DNA of 64,000 bases, taken from Leptolinea sp. UBA5366. Its GTDB lineage: Bacteria; Chloroflexota; Anaerolineae; Anaerolineales; Anaerolineaceae. Positions 61,028-64,000 of this stretch are shown in pieces; the stretch's first letter is position 1, and every line of letters begins with the position of its first letter. The position numbers and the translations under genes are program-made. The stretch covers positions 47,343 to 111,342 of the forward strand of contig DHPK01000010.1 of NCBI GenBank assembly GCA_002407845.1. The letters are read 5' to 3'. The notes under the pieces are model-generated. The model saw nothing but the letters and a program-made list of their open reading frames with translations. It ran no database searches and had not been told where the DNA came from.

Positions 61028-62329
61028 TTACTTGATCAGATCGATCAGCGAAATCACATCTTTGATAAATTCTACGTCATGAACACGGACGATGTCAGCC
61101 CCTTTGAGCGCAGCAACGGCGACTGCTGCAGCCGTGCCCGCCAGCCGGGAATCGACTTCCCGCTGCAGGTAATGCCCGATGAAAGATTTTCGGCTGGGAC
61201 CGACCAAAAGCGGATAACCGAGCAGCTTCAGCTCTTGCTGTCCCTGCAGCAGATCCAAATTCTGCCTCGGGGTGGTGCCAAAACCCAGTCCGGGATCCAG
61301 GATGATCTGATCCGGCTTCAGCATTTCGGTTTCAGCGTTTGACATCAGGGAAATCAGCTGTTGCATGGCTTGTGGGATGGTCTCAAGCTCGCATGAAAGC
61401 GGCTGATATCGCATTAAAATGATTTTTGCGTTGTGTTTACGCACGATGCTGCACATATCCGGGTCAGCGATTCCACCGCCGACATCGTTAATCCAGTCTG
61501 CGCCGGCTGCGAGGACCGCATCCGCGACTGCGGCTTTGCTGGTGTCAACCGAAATCAAGACATTCGGAAAGCGGTTGCGCAGGGCTTCGATCGCAGGCAC
61601 CAGCCGGTTTATTTCATCTGCGGCTGAGACAGGCAGGAAACCCGGCCGGGTGCTTTCCGCCCCGAGATCAAGAATTTCCGCTCCGTGATCCAAAAAATCA
61701 CCTGCCTGCTGAATCAGACCGGAGACGTTCAGCTGGTTGTCTTTAAAGAGTCCGTCGCCCGAAAAACTGTCAGGCGTCAGGTTCACAATTCCCATCAGCC
61801 AGGTTTTCACTCCCCAGCGGAGGACAGGCGCGCTAAGCTCGAATGCATCACCGATCTTCACAACTTCCATTGGCGGTGCGGCTGACAGCAGCGCAGCCCA
61901 TGATTGATCCAGAATGGGATGTTTCGCATCCGGGATTAAGTCATTGAGCGGCTGCAGCACAAAGCGCCGTTCAGGGATCAGCGGGTGAGGGATGGTCAAG
62001 GCTGCCGAGTTCAATTCCAGTGAATCGTAAAGCAGGATATCCAGGTCAATGATGCGCGGGCCAAAGCGGACGGTCTCTTCCCGTCCCATACGCCGTTCGA
62101 TCTGTTTCAAGTAATTCAGCAAGTCATTTGGCGGCAGGCTTGTCTCCGCTTCCCAGACCAGATTGTAAAATGCGTCCTGATCGGCGTACCCCCACGGCTC
62201 AGTTTGATAGAGGCTGGACGCCCGCAGAATCTTGACTGTCGGGGACAGCAGTTGCCCCGCAAGCTGTAAATTTTCAGAACGGTTGCCCAGATTGCTGCCG
62301 GCGCCAATAAAAATGCGATGATTTGCCAT
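61028..62329 (-). CDS. FolK-FolP fusion: HPPK + dihydropteroate synthase
   Basis: 433 residues. Residues 1 to about 135 are HPPK: IGAGSNLGNR, YQTEPWGYADQDAFYNLVWEAET (read in parts), RFGPRIIDLDILLYD and HPLIPERRFVLQPL. Residues of about 165-430 are DHPS: LMGIVNLTPDSFSGDG, LDLGAESTRPGF, VSIDTS-like ISVDTSKAAVA, WINDVGGG, ILDPGLGFG, VGPSRKSFIG and ADIVRVHDV. The two consecutive folate-pathway steps are thus joined in one chain. GGAG stands 7 nt before the ATG, 3 nt after the preceding stop. Confidence 0.95.
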   Translation of the reverse strand: MANHRIFIGAGSNLGNRSENLQLAGQLLSPTVKILRASSLYQTEPWGYADQDAFYNLVWEAETSLPPNDLLNYLKQIERRMGREETVRFGPRIIDLDILLYDSLELNSAALTIPHPLIPERRFVLQPLNDLIPDAKHPILDQSWAALLSAAPPMEVVKIGDAFELSAPVLRWGVKTWLMGIVNLTPDSFSGDGLFKDNQLNVSGLIQQAGDFLDHGAEILDLGAESTRPGFLPVSAADEINRLVPAIEALRNRFPNVLISVDTSKAAVADAVLAAGADWINDVGGGIADPDMCSIVRKHNAKIILMRYQPLSCELETIPQAMQQLISLMSNAETEMLKPDQIILDPGLGFGTTPRQNLDLLQGQQELKLLGYPLLVGPSRKSFIGHYLQREVDSRLAGTAAAVAVAALKGADIVRVHDVEFIKDVISLIDLIK

Positions 62330-62332
62330 TGT

Positions 62333-63058
62333 TTATCTCCGGACGTTTGCCGCGCTGATAAAGGCGTTGAAGATTTTTCGCTGCAATGGAATGGACTGCA
62401 TGCGCTCAGGATGCCACTGAAGCCCGAACGCGAAAGGCTGCTCAGGCGCTTCGAACGCTTCCAGCAGATCATCAAAGCTGAATGCGGAGCGCGTAAAGCA
62501 AGCCGCAAGTTTATCAACTGCCTGATGATGGTAGGAATTGGTTTCGATGGAATCTTCTTGATAGATGTTTTTCAGTTTGGAATCGGGTTCCAGCGTGACC
62601 AGGTGATGAGCTGGAGGTTCTCCTTTGGGCGCATAATGGACGAGCGGAGCGATCGTCTGGCTTGGAATATCGCTGATCAGCGTTCCGCCCATTGCAACGT
62701 TCATCACCTGCTGCCCGCGGCAGATGCCCAGCAGCGGAAAATTACGTCTCATCGCTTCCCTCACCAGTTGAATCTCAATTTCATCGCGTTCAAGATTCGG
62801 TATTGAAACGCTTTCATGTGAAATTCCGCCGTAACGATCGAGGGCGACATCCTCCCCGCCGATCAGCAGCAAGCCTTCAAAGCGCTCAAAGATCAGCATG
62901 AGCGTGTCGATTGGAAATTCGACCGGGATCAAGAATGGCAGACCGCCTGCCATCAGGATCGCCCGGGTGTAATAACTGTTTACCTCATTTGTTTTGGGTT
63001 CGTCCCCTTTTTCCGGCTGATCCTGCCCGCAGAGAATGGCGATATTCGGTTTGGACAT
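62333..63058 (-). CDS. Class I glutamine amidotransferase-like hydrolase (peptidase C26, PuuD-like)
   Basis: 241 residues from the ATG at 63058 (GGAG 9 nt upstream). FPLLGICRGQQVMNVAMGG holds the nucleophile Cys, and FGLQWHPERM the His-x-Glu pair. LLIGGEDVALDRYGG and SYHHQAVDKL are typical of gamma-glutamyl-gamma-aminobutyrate hydrolases. These cytoplasmic enzymes split gamma-glutamyl compounds; the natural substrate here is uncertain. It lies downstream of rplS behind a terminator and 3 nt ahead of folK-folP. Confidence 0.88.
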   Translation of the reverse strand: MSKPNIAILCGQDQPEKGDEPKTNEVNSYYTRAILMAGGLPFLIPVEFPIDTLMLIFERFEGLLLIGGEDVALDRYGGISHESVSIPNLERDEIEIQLVREAMRRNFPLLGICRGQQVMNVAMGGTLISDIPSQTIAPLVHYAPKGEPPAHHLVTLEPDSKLKNIYQEDSIETNSYHHQAVDKLAACFTRSAFSFDDLLEAFEAPEQPFAFGLQWHPERMQSIPLQRKIFNAFISAANVRR

Positions 63059-63085
63059 GGTAAATGGCTCCATATAAGATTAAAA

Positions 63086-63113
63086 ATCAGGAGTGAAGAA
63101 ATCCACTCCTGAT
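63086..63113 (-). terminator. Intrinsic terminator after rplS
   Basis: A 10-bp stem (63086-63095 with 63104-63113, 8-nt loop) is followed on the minus strand by TTTTTA. It lies 34 nt past the rplS stop. Confidence 0.8.
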
Positions 63114-63147
63114 CTATTGTAATTGATGGGTCAGCCCGATATGCAGA

Positions 63148-63492
63148 TTAAAATTTCTGTTTCAGGCGGGCGCTCTTACCGCTGCGGTCGCGTAGATAAA
63201 ACAGGCGGGCGCGGCGAACCTTGCTGTGACGTTCCACGACAACTTTGTCGATGCGCGGGGAGCGGGTCAGAAAAGTTCGTTCAACACCAACGCCGTTGGA
63301 GGCAATCCGCCGAACGGTGAAAGTGGAGTTTGTTCCGTTGTTGTGAGTATAAAGGACGATTCCTTTAAATTCCTGAATACGTTCCCGGGTGCCTTCCTTG
63401 ATCTTAACATGGACGGAAACCGCGTCTCCTGGCATTAATGCAGGTACGTTCGGGTTCTCCGGGGCTTCAATAGTTCTCAAAATGTCAGTCAT
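63148..63492 (-). CDS. rplS: Ribosomal protein L19
   Basis: 114 residues, standard length. MPGDAVSVHVKIKEGTRERIQEFKGIVL, TFTVRRIASNGVGVERTFLTRSPRIDKVVVERHSKVRRARLFYLRDRSGKSARLK (read in parts) is the full L19 pattern. It lies at the 30S-50S interface. It has its own consensus promoter upstream and terminator downstream. AAGGATTAGG precedes the ATG. Confidence 0.97.
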   Translation of the reverse strand: MTDILRTIEAPENPNVPALMPGDAVSVHVKIKEGTRERIQEFKGIVLYTHNNGTNSTFTVRRIASNGVGVERTFLTRSPRIDKVVVERHSKVRRARLFYLRDRSGKSARLKQKF

Positions 63493-63955
63493 ATCAATAC
63501 CTAATCCTTCAAAAGGGCTGCTTCAATTTCAGCGCGAAACCGGCGCGGATTCGGATTATAGCATATTCCTCGAATCATGTAAAGCCGGGCATGACAAAAG
63601 TCAGGTCTGAGGCTGAAAAAAGAGTTCAAAGAATCAGCAGACAAGAATTATAAACAAAAGTTGTGCTGAATTGAAGAAATTGTCCCATAAAGTGAGGGTT
63701 TCGTATCCTTTGCCTTGACTCAAGCGTTTTTGATTTTGCTTAAAATACTCTTGTGCCTTGATATATAATTTAGACAACACCTTCATTTTGAATCGCCCGT
63801 AACGGATTCTGGATAAAGAACAGATTGCTTGAAACTACAAAGTATTTAGGGTCAGCAGATAAAAAAACGATCCAACAGGTTTACTTGGAAGCGTGGGCAG
63901 AATTTTATTCTGCATGAATAAAAACAGGAAAAAGACGAAGATCATTGAGGTGAAT
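63493..63955. other. 463-nt divergent intergenic region
   Basis: It holds the rplS promoter on the minus strand. For the plus-strand gene there is a possible extended -10 (TG-A-TATATA, 63759-63767). A 29-codon frame from TTG (about 63833 to the TGA near 63917), containing Tyr, Trp and Phe codons, lies in the plus-strand leader. It lacks a ribosome site, a run of one codon or a terminator, so I do not call it a leader peptide. Nothing else is recognised. Confidence 0.4.
63555..63583 (-). promoter_or_regulatory. Strong sigma-70-type promoter of rplS
   Basis: On the minus strand TTTACA (63583-63578), a 17-nt spacer and an extended TGC-TATAAT (-10 at 63560-63555) lie about 60 nt before the rplS ATG. 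Confidence 0.72.
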
Positions 63956-64000
63956 ATGAAAATAGAAGCTGCAAAAGTGCCAACGATGTATTTTATCGGG
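63956..64000 (+). CDS. Start of a gene cut by the right edge, possibly shikimate dehydrogenase-like
   Basis: Only 15 codons are visible: ATG at 63956 with GAGGTG 5 nt upstream, reading KIEAAKVPTMYFIG. The PTMYFIG stretch recalls the opening of shikimate dehydrogenase-like proteins, but 15 residues are too few for a firm call. Confidence 0.4.
   Translation, partial: MKIEAAKVPTMYFIG

Noticed and set aside
63833..63919. 29-codon frame with Tyr, Trp and Phe codons before the gene at the right edge
   Set aside because: No ribosome site, no repeated codon and no terminator between it and the gene, so there is no support for a second attenuator.

Overview
The window looks like a chromosomal segment of an Anaerolineae-type member of the Chloroflexota. 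This is inferred from gene style and was not tested by any search. Supporting signs are lipoproteins with Pro/Thr-rich linkers and an NBR1-type Ig domain, a GH57/DUF3536 protein beside a large GH13 protein, a short EF-Ts, and several genes whose -10 box lies only 7-11 nt before the start codon. No tRNA, rRNA, CRISPR array, insertion sequence or prophage was recognised.

Layout. (1) 1-9.2 kb: a DUF952-glycerate kinase fusion (cut by the left edge), a beta-lactamase-fold serine hydrolase, and a minus-strand cell-wall run maf > PBP > rsgA > dipeptide epimerase > NlpC/P60 peptidase, then GrpB and a MarR regulator. (2) 9.4-11 kb: an AT-rich rhuM gene and a 0.4 kb stretch without a convincing gene. 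(3) 11-17 kb: a GT4 glycosyltransferase converging on a coupled unit of membrane phosphodiesterase > FkbH > acyl carrier protein, which may make and attach a glyceryl or related group to an envelope glycan. (4) 17-23.4 kb: NUDIX hydrolase, ABC exporter, pyrH, tsf, rpsB and a lipoprotein. (5) 23.7-25.4 kb: a tryptophanase/tyrosine phenol-lyase family gene preceded by an unannotated 24-codon aromatic-rich leader ORF (three consecutive Tyr codons) and an intrinsic terminator. It is laid out like a transcription attenuator and is the most interesting item here.

(6) 25.4-45.8 kb: a long one-strand surface-polysaccharide locus, read from wzm at 45.8 kb downward. It holds an ABC exporter (wzm/wzt), the dTDP-L-rhamnose pathway (rfbC, B, A, D), multi-domain methyltransferase/glycosyltransferases, a YfhO-like protein, more glycosyltransferases, a pyruvyltransferase-FrhB fusion, a Wzx-type flippase, a methyltransferase and an acyltransferase. 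The distal part (25.4-38.96 kb) is conspicuously AT-rich compared with its flanks and is probably an exchanged cassette.

(7) 45.9-58.9 kb: miaA and yraN on the minus strand, then a plus-strand run of thiolase, GH13, NAD(P)-binding protein, GH57, CapA-like protein, lipoprotein, thioredoxin-reductase-like protein and M20 peptidase. (8) 59-64 kb: minus-strand rplS > class I glutamine-amidotransferase-like hydrolase > folK-folP fusion > uridylyltransferase-only GlmU-like protein > ROK sugar kinase, and the first 15 codons of a plus-strand gene at the right edge.

Calls come from reading translated sequences and motifs by eye. Start codons were moved from the longest ORF wherever a Shine-Dalgarno, an ATGA-type overlap or family length supported it.
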